Shown here: in pieces, positions 8,549 to 16,892 of the stretch | Layout of the letters: every line of letters begins with the position of its first letter | How positions within the stretch are numbered: position 1 is the first letter of the stretch | The notes under the pieces: model-generated | What the model saw: only the letters and a program-made list of their open reading frames with translations | Databases searched by the model: none | What the model was told of the DNA's origin: nothing | Program-made: the position numbers and the translations under genes | DNA from: Salinisphaera sp. | GTDB lineage: Bacteria > Pseudomonadota > Gammaproteobacteria > Nevskiales > Salinisphaeraceae | Length of the DNA: 64,000 nucleotides | Direction: 5' to 3' | Assembly: GCA_027858915.1 (NCBI GenBank) | Contig: JAQIBT010000085.1 | Span: forward strand, 42,357 to 106,356

Positions 8549-9406
8549 CTATTCAACACGGCCGGGTTCCGGAGTGCCACTCCGGTGACAGTATTCGACG
8601 CTATAGTCCCAGAGCCATTGGGCGTTTTCCATATCGCTTGCCGCCGTTGCAGTGGGCGCGACCTTGCGTTTGATGAAGTATTCGCCCGATCGTGCTCGGG
8701 CGTCGTCGGCACTCGCCAGCCAGATGCCCGTGTCCGCGCCTTGTTCGGGCGTAATCAATACGCGATTGATCATTGGCTGAAGGAGTCTGGGCGCCTCGGC
8801 CCAGATGCCCGTGGCGACTGCGCCCGGATGGAAGCAATTGGCGGTGACCGCTGTGTCTGCCAGCCGGCGTGCCAGTTCGCGGGTGAACAGGATATTGGCA
8901 AGCTTGGCCTGAGCATACGCCTGCACAGCCAACCTATGGCCGCGCGGATTCTTGAACGTCTTTTCCCGAATACGGCCAAAGCGATGGACCATGGATGCGG
9001 TAACGATAATACGGCCGGCGTCGGCGGTCTTGACCGCGTCCAGCAATCGTTGCGTCAGCCGAAAATGCCCGAAATGCATGATGCCGATCATGGCCTCCAG
9101 CCCGTTGTCCAGCGAGCGCGTGGGCTGGGTATAGAGCCCGGCATTGAGGATCAGCACATCGATGATCGGCATGCGGCCAAGCAGCTCCTGGGCAAAACGA
9201 TCGATATCGTCGACGCGCGCCAGATCCAGCGCCATAGCTTCGATGTGCGCGCCTGGGTGTGCTGCCTGAATATCGGCGGCGACGGCCTGCGAGCGGGCCA
9301 GATCGCGCGAGGCGATCACCACATGATCGCCCTGGGCTGCCAGCGTCTGCGCCATCACCTTGCCGATGCCACTGTTGCCGCCGGTGATCAGAATGTTTCT
9401 TGCCAT
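8549..9406 (-). CDS. Short-chain dehydrogenase/reductase
   Basis: The 285-residue product has the classical SDR signatures: TGGNSGIG cofactor loop at residues 7-14, NAG (LILNAGLY), catalytic serine in VTASMVH, and YAQAK carrying the catalytic tyrosine and lysine. The overall pattern is closest to the retinol-dehydrogenase/WW-oxidoreductase-like group of SDRs; substrate unknown. ATG 9406 is preceded by GAGGAG eight bases upstream, which decides against an upstream in-frame ATG at 9445. Confidence 0.9.
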   Translation of the reverse strand: MARNILITGGNSGIGKVMAQTLAAQGDHVVIASRDLARSQAVAADIQAAHPGAHIEAMALDLARVDDIDRFAQELLGRMPIIDVLILNAGLYTQPTRSLDNGLEAMIGIMHFGHFRLTQRLLDAVKTADAGRIIVTASMVHRFGRIREKTFKNPRGHRLAVQAYAQAKLANILFTRELARRLADTAVTANCFHPGAVATGIWAEAPRLLQPMINRVLITPEQGADTGIWLASADDARARSGEYFIKRKVAPTATAASDMENAQWLWDYSVEYCHRSGTPEPGRVE

Positions 9407-9640
9407 GCGCCGTGCTCCTCGACATACGTCGGATGGGTGATCCACATCAAATCTTCTAGCGGATATCTTTAAATTCTATCTGTCGCAGGATGCAGCCTGC
9501 GCCTGACCGGCCATCGTACTCAAGTATCAAGCGGCCAGAGACAGCCAGGCGCTCTGCACTGTGGCGTGTGAGTGCGTTGTCTATTCACGCGTTCGGGACG
9601 GTAGTGGGACAATCCGTGGCTTTAACTACCGCTGCCCGAT

Positions 9641-10972
9641 ATGACGGACAACGCCAGCCAGAACGACGCGGATGCGAATCCATCGCCCGTCAATCTTCGC
9701 CGTATCCTCTCGCTGGCGGTTCCAGCGCTTGGCGTGCTCGCCGCCGAGCCGCTGTATGTCTTGATCGACACGGCGGTGGTTGGGCATCTGGGCGCATTGC
9801 CGTTGGCCGGTCTGGCGCTTGGCGGGACGCTGCTGACCGTGATGACCAGTCAGCTGACGTTTCTCTCCTATGGCACCACGGCCCGTGCAGCGCGCCTGTA
9901 CGGCGCGAATCGTCGTGACGAAGCAATCGCCGAGGGTGGGCAGGCCACCTGGCTGGCGATCTTCGTCGGCCTTGTCGTTTTCGTGCTCGGTGAAGCCTTT
10001 GTCTACAAGCTGACTTTTCTTCTGGCCGGCGATGTGCGGTTGGCCACGACCGCTGCGCTCTGGCTGCGGATTGCGCTGCTTGGGGCGCCGGCGATCCTGA
10101 TCACGCTGGCCGGTAACGGCTGGATGCGGGGCGTGCAGGATACGATGCGGCCGCTACGCTATGTGCTGGCCGGCAATGTGTTATCAGCGATTGCCTGCCC
10201 GCTGCTGGTCTATCCGCTGGGTTTCGGGCTGGAAGGTTCGGCGATCGCCAACGTGCTGTGTCAATACCTGGCGGCGATGCTGTTTCTGCGGGCCGTGCTG
10301 GCGGAAAACGCCATGATGCGACCGGACTGGCGGGTGATGCGCGCACAGATGGTGCTCGGACGCGATCTGATTTTGCGCAGCCTGTCTTTTCAGATTTGTT
10401 TTCTGTCGGCTGCGGCGGTCGCGGCGCGCAGCTCCGCCGCGGCCGTGGGCGCGCATCAGATCGTCTATCAGCTGTGGGTTTTACTCTCGCTGGTGCTGGA
10501 TTCGCTGGCGATAGCGGCCCAGGCCTTGATCGGGGCCGAGCTGGGCGCCGGTCGTATCGAGCGTGCCAGGCGGGTGGCATGGCAGATCACCGGCTACTCG
10601 TTCGCGCTGGGTAGCGTGCTGTGCGGCGTGTTCGCCTTGTTGTCGAATACCTTGCCCCGCCTGTTCACCGGCGACGCCGCAGTATTGGCCCAGATCCCGC
10701 ACGCCTGGTGGCTGTTCGTGATCCAGCAGCCGATAGCGGGCATCGTGTTTGCGCTGGACGGGGTGTTGTTGGGCGCCGGAGACACCGCGTTTCTGCGCAC
10801 TACCACGTTGGGCAGTGCGCTGGGTGGTTTTCTGCCGTTGATCTGGTTGTCGTGGTGGTTCGGCTGGGGGCTCACCGGTATCTGGAGTGGACTGACCGTA
10901 TTCCTGCTTGCCCGCATGGTCGCTGTTCTATGGCGCACGTGGTCCGGTCGCTGGGCGGTGGCAGGCGCCTGA
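9641..10972 (+). CDS. MATE family efflux transporter (DinF-like)
   Basis: This 443-residue inner-membrane protein has about twelve hydrophobic helices in two similar halves, beginning ILSLAVPALGVLAAEPLYVLID and continuing with the conserved VGHLG and GNGWMRGVQDTMRP blocks that are characteristic of the DinF branch of MATE exporters. These pumps use Na+ or H+ to export cationic drugs or metabolites. No obvious ribosome-binding site precedes the ATG. It is a stand-alone gene. Confidence 0.9.
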   Translation: MTDNASQNDADANPSPVNLRRILSLAVPALGVLAAEPLYVLIDTAVVGHLGALPLAGLALGGTLLTVMTSQLTFLSYGTTARAARLYGANRRDEAIAEGGQATWLAIFVGLVVFVLGEAFVYKLTFLLAGDVRLATTAALWLRIALLGAPAILITLAGNGWMRGVQDTMRPLRYVLAGNVLSAIACPLLVYPLGFGLEGSAIANVLCQYLAAMLFLRAVLAENAMMRPDWRVMRAQMVLGRDLILRSLSFQICFLSAAAVAARSSAAAVGAHQIVYQLWVLLSLVLDSLAIAAQALIGAELGAGRIERARRVAWQITGYSFALGSVLCGVFALLSNTLPRLFTGDAAVLAQIPHAWWLFVIQQPIAGIVFALDGVLLGAGDTAFLRTTTLGSALGGFLPLIWLSWWFGWGLTGIWSGLTVFLLARMVAVLWRTWSGRWAVAGA

Positions 10973-11360
10973 CAGCGCCGCCGTCGCGAGTATGGCGATG
11001 CGCAACTGTCCCGATCTGCCAGGACGCTGATCTCATGAAGAGCACAGCAGTGCGCCGGAGTTCGGCGTCCGCGAGTTGCAGGCCGCCGATTCACGATAGC
11101 CAGAATAATCCTTTAGTGGAAGACACGGCAGGTGGTGCGCTCCGTGATCAGACCGTTGCCGCGTACCGGAGGTCGGCTGAGAGATCAGCCGCTGCATTGG
11201 GGAAGACGTTCTATCACGGGGCAAAAGTGTCGACACTTGATCCGGTGGCTGTGTTCAGCGTGCCATATCACTCAATCGGCCACGAGAAAAGCCGTAACCG
11301 ATAGCTGACGAGTTGTTAGGCCTCGCTGTTGCGCCCTATCAATCGATCTTGTAGCGTCAG
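10973..11360. other. Intergenic region without a supported gene
   Basis: Open frames are present on both strands, but none has a ribosome-binding site or a recognisable protein pattern. The right end leads into the guaD promoter and operator region. Confidence 0.4.
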
Positions 11361-11394
11361 TGACAACGATATTGTCAACAAATTGTCGACAATT
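11361..11394. promoter_or_regulatory. Candidate purine-regulator operators upstream of guaD
   Basis: Three overlapping symmetric elements lie here: TGACAA-N5-TTGTCA (11361-11377), TTGTCAACAA (11372-11381), and a perfect 14-bp palindrome AATTGTCGACAATT (11381-11394). They fit the FadR-type GntR operator pattern TNGTNNACNA known for this regulator subfamily. The 12-mer ATATTGTCAACA (11369-11380) occurs again, inverted, at 16695-16706 in the gntR/xdhA intergenic region. I infer control of guaD by the GntR/FCD regulator at 15883-16590. Confidence 0.65.
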
Positions 11395-11460
11395 GCAATG
11401 CAACAGTGCTGTCAGTCCAGGTAAGGCAATAGCCCTGCAGACGATTTAGGAGATCGAAAA

Positions 11461-12849
11461 ATGACCTACTCATCCGGCGCCCACGCGATTCGTGGCTGTA
11501 TCGCGCATTGTCTGCATGACCCGGGCGAGGGCGACGATCCGAATGCTCTGGAGGTCTATGAAGACGGTCTCATGATCATCGAGCGCGGGCATGTAGTGCG
11601 CGTGGGACCGGCCGAGGATCTGTTGCCTACGCTGGGCGATAACATCCCGGTGGAAGATCAGAGCGGCCGTCTGATCGTGCCGGGTTTCATCGATACTCAT
11701 ATCCATTACGCACAGACCGACATGATCGCCAGCTACGGCGAGCAGCTGCTCACCTGGCTCGAGCGCTATACCTTCCCCACCGAAGGCCGGTTCGCCGATC
11801 GTGCAGTGGCCGACGAGACGGCTGCTTTCTTTGTCGAGGAGTTGTTGCGTAACGGCACCACGTCGGCGCTGGTATTGGGCACCGTGCATCCGGAATCGGT
11901 CGATGCGGTATTCGAACAGGCCCAGGCACGCGGCCTGCGCATGGCGGCCGGCAAGGTGCTGATGGATCGCAACGCGCCGGATTACCTGCTGGATACGCCG
12001 GATACCGGTTATCGCGAGTCGCTTGAACTGATCGAGCGCTGGCACGGCGTGGATCGGCTCAGTTACGCGATCACGCCACGTTTTGCACCGTCGTCCAGCG
12101 ACGCCCAGCTGGCCCGCGCCGGTGAGTTGGCACGCCGTTATCCCGACACTTATATTCATAGTCATCTGGCAGAGAATCGCGACGAAGTGGCCTGGGTTGC
12201 AGAACTGTTTCCGTGGAGCCGCAGTTATCTCGACGTCTATGACCATTTTGGTCTGCTGCGCGAGCGCAGTGTTTATGGCCACAGTATCTATCTCGACGCG
12301 GCGGATCGTCGCCGAATGGCCGAGACCGGCGCGGTGGCCGTATTCTGCCCGACCTCGAATCTGTTTCTGGGTAGCGGCCTGTTCGACTACGAGCAGACTC
12401 GCCGCGACGGCGTCATGACGTCGCTGGCTACGGATGTCGGTGGCGGCACCAGTTTCAGCATGCTCCGCACGGCGGCCGAGGCCTACAAGGTCTCGCAACT
12501 GACTGGCAGCGCGCTATCGTCGGCGCGCATGCTCTATCTGGCGACACTGGCCGGGGCCGAAGCGCTGGATGTGGCCGATCGCGTGGGCAGTTTCCGGGAA
12601 GGGCGCGAGGCAGACTTCGTCGTGCTCGATCCACAGGCGACGCCCTTGATGGCCCGCCGTAATGCTCGCGCCGAGAGTGCTGCCGACACACTGTTCGCGC
12701 TGTTCATCCTGGGGGATGATCGCAGCGTGCACTCCACCTGGGTACAGGGCGTATGCCAACATCAGCGCAACAACATGGGTCAGCACCGCAGCGCAGGCGC
12801 TGTGGTCGATGGCGACCGGCGGCAGAATCTTTCGGCGACCTGCTGCTAG
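11461..12849 (+). CDS. guaD: Guanine deaminase
   Basis: This zinc amidohydrolase converts guanine to xanthine, which feeds the xanthine dehydrogenase nearby. Metal-binding residues are visible in order: GFIDTHIHYAQTD (HxH), the central HSHLAEN, YGHSIYLD and the SLATDVGGGTSFS aspartate. A TAGGAGAT ribosome-binding site is at 11447-11454. The body is normal, but the last 35 or so residues after STWVQGV (cysteine- and glutamine-rich, ending ATCC) do not look like a GuaD tail, so the true end may have been altered by a frameshift. Candidate operators are 70-100 bases upstream. Confidence 0.93.
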   Translation: MTYSSGAHAIRGCIAHCLHDPGEGDDPNALEVYEDGLMIIERGHVVRVGPAEDLLPTLGDNIPVEDQSGRLIVPGFIDTHIHYAQTDMIASYGEQLLTWLERYTFPTEGRFADRAVADETAAFFVEELLRNGTTSALVLGTVHPESVDAVFEQAQARGLRMAAGKVLMDRNAPDYLLDTPDTGYRESLELIERWHGVDRLSYAITPRFAPSSSDAQLARAGELARRYPDTYIHSHLAENRDEVAWVAELFPWSRSYLDVYDHFGLLRERSVYGHSIYLDAADRRRMAETGAVAVFCPTSNLFLGSGLFDYEQTRRDGVMTSLATDVGGGTSFSMLRTAAEAYKVSQLTGSALSSARMLYLATLAGAEALDVADRVGSFREGREADFVVLDPQATPLMARRNARAESAADTLFALFILGDDRSVHSTWVQGVCQHQRNNMGQHRSAGAVVDGDRRQNLSATCC

Positions 12850-13033
12850 CCGTGTCCTACGACGCCGCGTTGCGATCTGAAAGCACGCTATCCGGCGTTG
12901 CCATAGGGGTGTTCATGTGGCGCTGGTTCATTCTGCTGGACATCGGCATGCGTCATGCATGGAAATGTCGATACGTTTTATTCGAACACAAGACAACGAT
13001 CATACGATGCTCTTGCGGCATATAACTGCATGT

Positions 13034-13058
13034 TGTCGTGTTGGGCGGGTTGACGACA
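13034..13058. promoter_or_regulatory. Inverted repeat upstream of purine permease
   Basis: TGTCGT (13034-13039) and ACGACA (13053-13058) form an inverted repeat 72 bases before the permease start. It is a weak relative of the TTGTCGACAA sites at the other purine genes, with wider spacing. Its assignment as a regulatory site is tentative. Confidence 0.3.
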
Positions 13059-13130
13059 GCGGCCGGGCAGGGAAGCCCCCCACGGAGGCCGACCTATGCA
13101 GACTAATAATATCGATCAGAGGAGACAGCC

Positions 13131-14495
13131 ATGGCTGACAGTACGAGCGAGCTGAATGCTAAAACACGAGGCGGCAATGGCGACGCCGTCGCCCGTTTTT
13201 TTGAGTTCGAACAGGAAGGCACCAACTATCGCCGGGAAATCATTGGCGGTATGACCACGTTTCTGGCCATGGCCTACATCATGTTCGTCAATCCGACGAT
13301 ATTGAGTGCGGCCGGGATGGATGCCAACGCGTTGTTCACCGCCACCGCGCTATCGGCGATCGTCGGCTGTCTGCTGATGGCGTTCGTGGCCCGGTATCCG
13401 GTAGCGATCGCGCCCAGCATGGGGCTGAATGCCTTCTTCGCCTACTCGGTCGTGCTCGGCATGGGCGTGTCCTGGCAGACCGCACTGGTGGGCGTGCTGA
13501 TTTCCGGCATCCTGTTCGTGCTGATCACGGTGCTCAAGCTGCGCGAGATGATCCTGGATGCGATCCCGAAGGATCTGAAGATGGCATCGGCCTGTGGTAT
13601 CGGCTTGTTCATTGCCTTCATCGGATTCAAGGATTCCGGCATGGTGGTCGCCAACAAGGCCACGCTTGTTACCTTGGGTAATCTGACCACGCCAGGCACG
13701 CTGTTGACTATTTTCGGACTCGTGGCGTCGGTCGTGTTCATGCAGCGGCGGCTGCCCGGGGCGATCTTCTTCGGCATGATTCTGACTTCGATCGCGGGCA
13801 TCGTGACCGGATACATCCCCACGCCGGACCATATCGTCAGTGCCATCCCCAGCGTGGCCCCGCTGTTCGGTGTGGCTATTACACATCTGTTTTCCGACCC
13901 CGGCGATGTCTTCACGCTGAATCTGCTGGTGGTTGTGCTGACCTTCCTGTTCGTCGAGTTCTTCGACACCGCCGGCACCCTGATGGCAGTAGCCAGCAAG
14001 GCCGGCCTGATCGAGGGCAACAAGATCAAGCGTGCCGGCCCGGCGCTGCTGGCCGATTCCTCCTCGATCGTGGCGGCGGCCATCATAGGCACATCGCCGA
14101 CCACGTCGTTCATTGAATCCACCGCCGGCGTGGCCTCGGGTGCGCGCACCGGCTTCGCCTCGGTGATCACTGCACTGTTCTTCGTACTCGCGCTGTTCTT
14201 TTCGCCTCTGCTGCATGTGGTGACGGCCAACGTAACCGCACCGGCGCTGATCATCGTGGGCGTGCTGATGGTGTCATCGCTCGACGAGATTCAGTGGAAA
14301 CGCTTCGAAATCGCGGTGCCGGCGTTCCTGATGATGATCGCGATGCCCTTGACCTACAGCATCGCCAACGGCATCGCGCTGGGGCTGGCGCTGTATCCGT
14401 TGACGATGACGGTCGCAGGGCGCGGTCGTGAGCTGCATCCGATTCTGTATATCCAGGCCGTCGTCTTCGTGCTGTATTTCGCGTTTCTGACCTGA
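13131..14495 (+). CDS. NCS2/AzgA-type purine permease
   Basis: The 454-residue inner-membrane transporter matches the AzgA branch of the nucleobase-cation symporters (hypoxanthine, adenine, guanine uptake). Signatures are the start REIIGGMTTFLAMAYIMFVN, the block GLNAFFAYSVV, FVEFFDTAGTLMAVASKAGL, and GTSPTTSFIESTAGVASGART with the substrate-binding region. About 12-14 helices. AGAGGAGA at 13117-13124 is a strong ribosome-binding site. Between guaD and the adenine deaminase it supplies bases to the pathway. Confidence 0.92.
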   Translation: MADSTSELNAKTRGGNGDAVARFFEFEQEGTNYRREIIGGMTTFLAMAYIMFVNPTILSAAGMDANALFTATALSAIVGCLLMAFVARYPVAIAPSMGLNAFFAYSVVLGMGVSWQTALVGVLISGILFVLITVLKLREMILDAIPKDLKMASACGIGLFIAFIGFKDSGMVVANKATLVTLGNLTTPGTLLTIFGLVASVVFMQRRLPGAIFFGMILTSIAGIVTGYIPTPDHIVSAIPSVAPLFGVAITHLFSDPGDVFTLNLLVVVLTFLFVEFFDTAGTLMAVASKAGLIEGNKIKRAGPALLADSSSIVAAAIIGTSPTTSFIESTAGVASGARTGFASVITALFFVLALFFSPLLHVVTANVTAPALIIVGVLMVSSLDEIQWKRFEIAVPAFLMMIAMPLTYSIANGIALGLALYPLTMTVAGRGRELHPILYIQAVVFVLYFAFLT

Positions 14496-14528
14496 TCGGC
14501 TGTTGGACGAGAGATTCAAGAACAGGGA

Positions 14529-14751
14529 TTTATCCGCCAATGAAGGCGAATGACAAAAAATCTTTATCCGCAGATGACGCAGATTCAAGACAAGAACGCT
14601 TGATGTTCGGTGAGTGCGGATGATGCGTTCGGGCCTTGCATGCGTTCGCAGCGGTCGCTGCGAACGCCGTTTCGGCGTAATCTGCGGATCAATGCCGTTT
14701 GTATTATTGGCGTTCAGCAGCTTGCTGCGTTCGCGCTGATTCGCGGACAAA
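14529..14751. repeat. Dispersed palindromic repeat, copy 1 (compound)
   Basis: The element begins TTTATCCGC and ends GCGGACAAA, an imperfect terminal inverted repeat, and contains internal copies such as TTTATCCGCAGATGACGCAG. Its right part contains, on the other strand, GCGAACGCAGCAAGCTGCTG, found again at 43258-43277. Related elements lie at 30214, 42252, 43246 and 44938. No coding frame is convincing. Confidence 0.6.
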
Positions 14752-14771
14752 ACGTCTGCCGGAATTGGCTC

Positions 14772-15764
14772 TCAGCAATGATCGATAGCGTCGAGAATTT
14801 CGGCGCGCCGCGCGTCCGTCACAAACGCCGCGTTGACGGCGTTTCGGGCCAGTCCGCGGAAAATATTCTCGTCCCAGCCGAACGCCTCATGACAGGCCAG
14901 GAAGTTGTTCTGCATGCCGCCGCCGAAGTAGGCAGGGTCGTCGGAGTTCAGCGAGACGTTCAGCCCGGCGTCGAGCATGGCCGGCAGCGGATGATCGACG
15001 AGCCGGTCCACGACTTTCAGATAGACGTTGGACAGCGGGCAGACCGTTAGCGGCATCTGGCTCTCGCGCAGGTGCGCGACCAGATCGGGATCCTCGAGAC
15101 AGCGCACGCCGTGATCGATGCGACAGGCATCCAACGCATCGAGCGCGCCGCGGATATAGGCTGCCGGGCCTTCTTCGCCGGCGTGGGCCACGCGCCGGAT
15201 ACCCAGCGCCCGCGCGCGCTCGAACACGGCCGTGAATTTCTCCGGCGGATTGTTCTGTTCGGCGCTGTCCAGGCCGACGGCGGCGATGACGTCGTGCCAC
15301 GGACGCGCTTGCTCCAGGACTTCAGCGGCTTCGGCAGCCTCGCGATCGCGCAGAAAGCTCATGATCAGGGCGCTCGTCATGCCAATGGTTTGCTCGGCTT
15401 GCTGCATGGCACGGGTCAGGCCGTCGAAGGGCGTGGCCAGATCGAGGCCGCGTGTCAAATGGGCCTGCGGATCGAACGAAATATCGGCGTGTACCACGCC
15501 ATCAGCGTGCGCGCGCTGGAAATAGGCCATCGCCAGCTCGAAGAAATCGTTCTCGGTATGGAGGACGTTCATGCCCTGGTAGTAGAGGTCGAGAAACGAT
15601 TGCAGATCGTCGAACTTGTAGGCAGCGCGTACGGCGCCGACATCGACAAAAGGCAGCTGAACGCCGTTGCGTGCGGCCAGCTCGAACATCTGCTCGGGTT
15701 CCAGCGTGCCCTCGATGTGCAGATGCAGTTCGGCCTTCGGAAGTTGGCGAAGCCAGTCTTTCAT
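14772..15764 (-). CDS. Adenine deaminase (adenosine-deaminase superfamily)
   Basis: The 330-residue protein has the adenosine deaminase superfamily fold: LPKAELHLHIEGTLEPEQMF (zinc HxH), the HAGEE catalytic segment (VAHAGEEG), RIDHGVRCLED and SLNSDDPAYFGGGM. The EGTLEP and NSDDPAYFGG variants are those I associate with the bacterial adenine deaminase subgroup rather than true adenosine deaminase; that distinction is from memory. Adenine to hypoxanthine fits the surrounding base-catabolism genes. The stop lies 20 bases from the repeat element; no clear ribosome-binding site precedes the ATG. Confidence 0.85.
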   Translation of the reverse strand: MKDWLRQLPKAELHLHIEGTLEPEQMFELAARNGVQLPFVDVGAVRAAYKFDDLQSFLDLYYQGMNVLHTENDFFELAMAYFQRAHADGVVHADISFDPQAHLTRGLDLATPFDGLTRAMQQAEQTIGMTSALIMSFLRDREAAEAAEVLEQARPWHDVIAAVGLDSAEQNNPPEKFTAVFERARALGIRRVAHAGEEGPAAYIRGALDALDACRIDHGVRCLEDPDLVAHLRESQMPLTVCPLSNVYLKVVDRLVDHPLPAMLDAGLNVSLNSDDPAYFGGGMQNNFLACHEAFGWDENIFRGLARNAVNAAFVTDARRAEILDAIDHC

Positions 15765-15882
15765 GTGGGTATTCCAATCGGAGGGGGCTATTTGCGCTCG
15801 CTGTCAGGTCTTCTGTTGAGTAGCGCCAGGGCGCGGGGCAAGCTGAAACTGCAACAGGCCCGAGTGTTATTGCCGAACTGCG

Positions 15883-16590
15883 TTAGCTATTCAGAATAGA
15901 GGACAGATCCACCTCGGCGTCGTTACGCGCATGCGTCAGACGTTGTTCGAGATAGTCAAGATGCTCGCAGGCACGTTGTGCTGCGCGTTCGCCGTCGCCG
16001 TCGAAAATGGCATCGGCGATGCCACGATGATCTTCGGCGCGATAACAGGCCGCCATGCCGGGGACTTTGTACAGCGCCACCGTGATCGAGGTACGCAGGA
16101 TCAACTCCTGCAGGATCTGGGCCAGCACTTGGTTGGGGCAGGCGTCGGCCAGCCGCTCGTGAAAATGCAACGACAGATGGATTCGGTCGTCGTGGTGGCC
16201 TTCGTCGTGGGTCTGGTGCTCGGCCGCCACCATGCTTTCGATCTCTGCGCGCGCGCTGGCGCTGAGTTGCCCGGCCGTCTTGCGCATCACTTGCGCTTCC
16301 ACATGACGCCGTGCGTCGAATAACTGTGCGGTTTCTTCGCGCGTCGGATGCGCGACTACGGCACTCTGATTGCGACGCATGAGAATGATGTGATCGCCGC
16401 TCAGGCGCACCAGCGCACGGCGCACGACCGAACGATTGACGCCGTATATCTCGCTCAAGGTGAGCTCCGGAAGCCGGGCACCAGAGGGCAGTTTCTGGGT
16501 TAGCACAGCGTGACGAATTGAATCGTAGATCTGGTTTTCTGTCTGCGTTGTGCGCTTTGTTTTACTGGCTCTAGAGGTTGTTTGCGCCAT
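15883..16590 (-). CDS. GntR family regulator with FCD domain, probable purine regulator
   Basis: The product has an N-terminal winged helix (ENQIYDSIRHAVLTQKLPSG, then LTLSEIYGVNRSVVRRALVRL as the recognition helix) and a C-terminal FCD domain with the typical D-x3-H / H / H pattern (DARRHVEAQV, LSLHFHERL, AEDHRGIADAIFDGD, ACEHLDYLE) that binds a metal and a ligand. I use the ATG at 16590; an in-frame GTG at 16611 is possible. It is divergent from xdhA and sits inside the purine cluster. FadR-type operators in the shared intergenic region and before guaD suggest that it represses or activates these genes with a purine-related ligand. Confidence 0.88.
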   Translation of the reverse strand: MAQTTSRASKTKRTTQTENQIYDSIRHAVLTQKLPSGARLPELTLSEIYGVNRSVVRRALVRLSGDHIILMRRNQSAVVAHPTREETAQLFDARRHVEAQVMRKTAGQLSASARAEIESMVAAEHQTHDEGHHDDRIHLSLHFHERLADACPNQVLAQILQELILRTSITVALYKVPGMAACYRAEDHRGIADAIFDGDGERAAQRACEHLDYLEQRLTHARNDAEVDLSSILNS

Positions 16591-16693
16591 GGGCTTATCC
16601 GATCGGCTCACGTGGAGTAGGGGCTGTGTGCCGCCACTTTAATAACGTTTTTCACTGACGTCATCTATCGGGTGTCGACTTTTGCATGGAAAA

Positions 16694-16706
16694 ATGTTGA
16701 CAATAT
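16694..16706. promoter_or_regulatory. Candidate operator near gntR start
   Basis: TGTTGACAATAT (16695-16706) is the exact reverse complement of ATATTGTCAACA in the guaD upstream region. It lies about 105 bases upstream of the regulator start, suggesting autoregulation. Confidence 0.55.
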
Positions 16707-16850
16707 TATAACTATATTGGTAACACTTGTGAAGGCGGGTCACTGTGCGTGTCTACAGGCATGCAAGCCACCGCCGCCAAAAACAGCAGGGTGAAGGCGA
16801 TAGCTTCCCATGCGTACAGCCCGTGACTCGAGAGTCGAAATCGGCCACGA

Positions 16851-16861
16851 CTGTCGACAAT
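16851..16861. promoter_or_regulatory. Candidate operator upstream of xdhA
   Basis: CTGTCGACAAT shares ten consecutive bases (TGTCGACAAT) with the perfect palindrome before guaD. It lies 31 bases before the xdhA start and fits TNGTNNACNA with one mismatch at the first base. Confidence 0.55.
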
Positions 16862-16892
16862 AATAGATAACGACAACATGGGAGGAGAGGCG

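Noticed and set aside
10621..11304. Long plus-strand open frame running from inside the MATE gene into the intergenic region
   Set aside because: It begins in another frame of the MATE coding region, has no start signal and shows no protein pattern.
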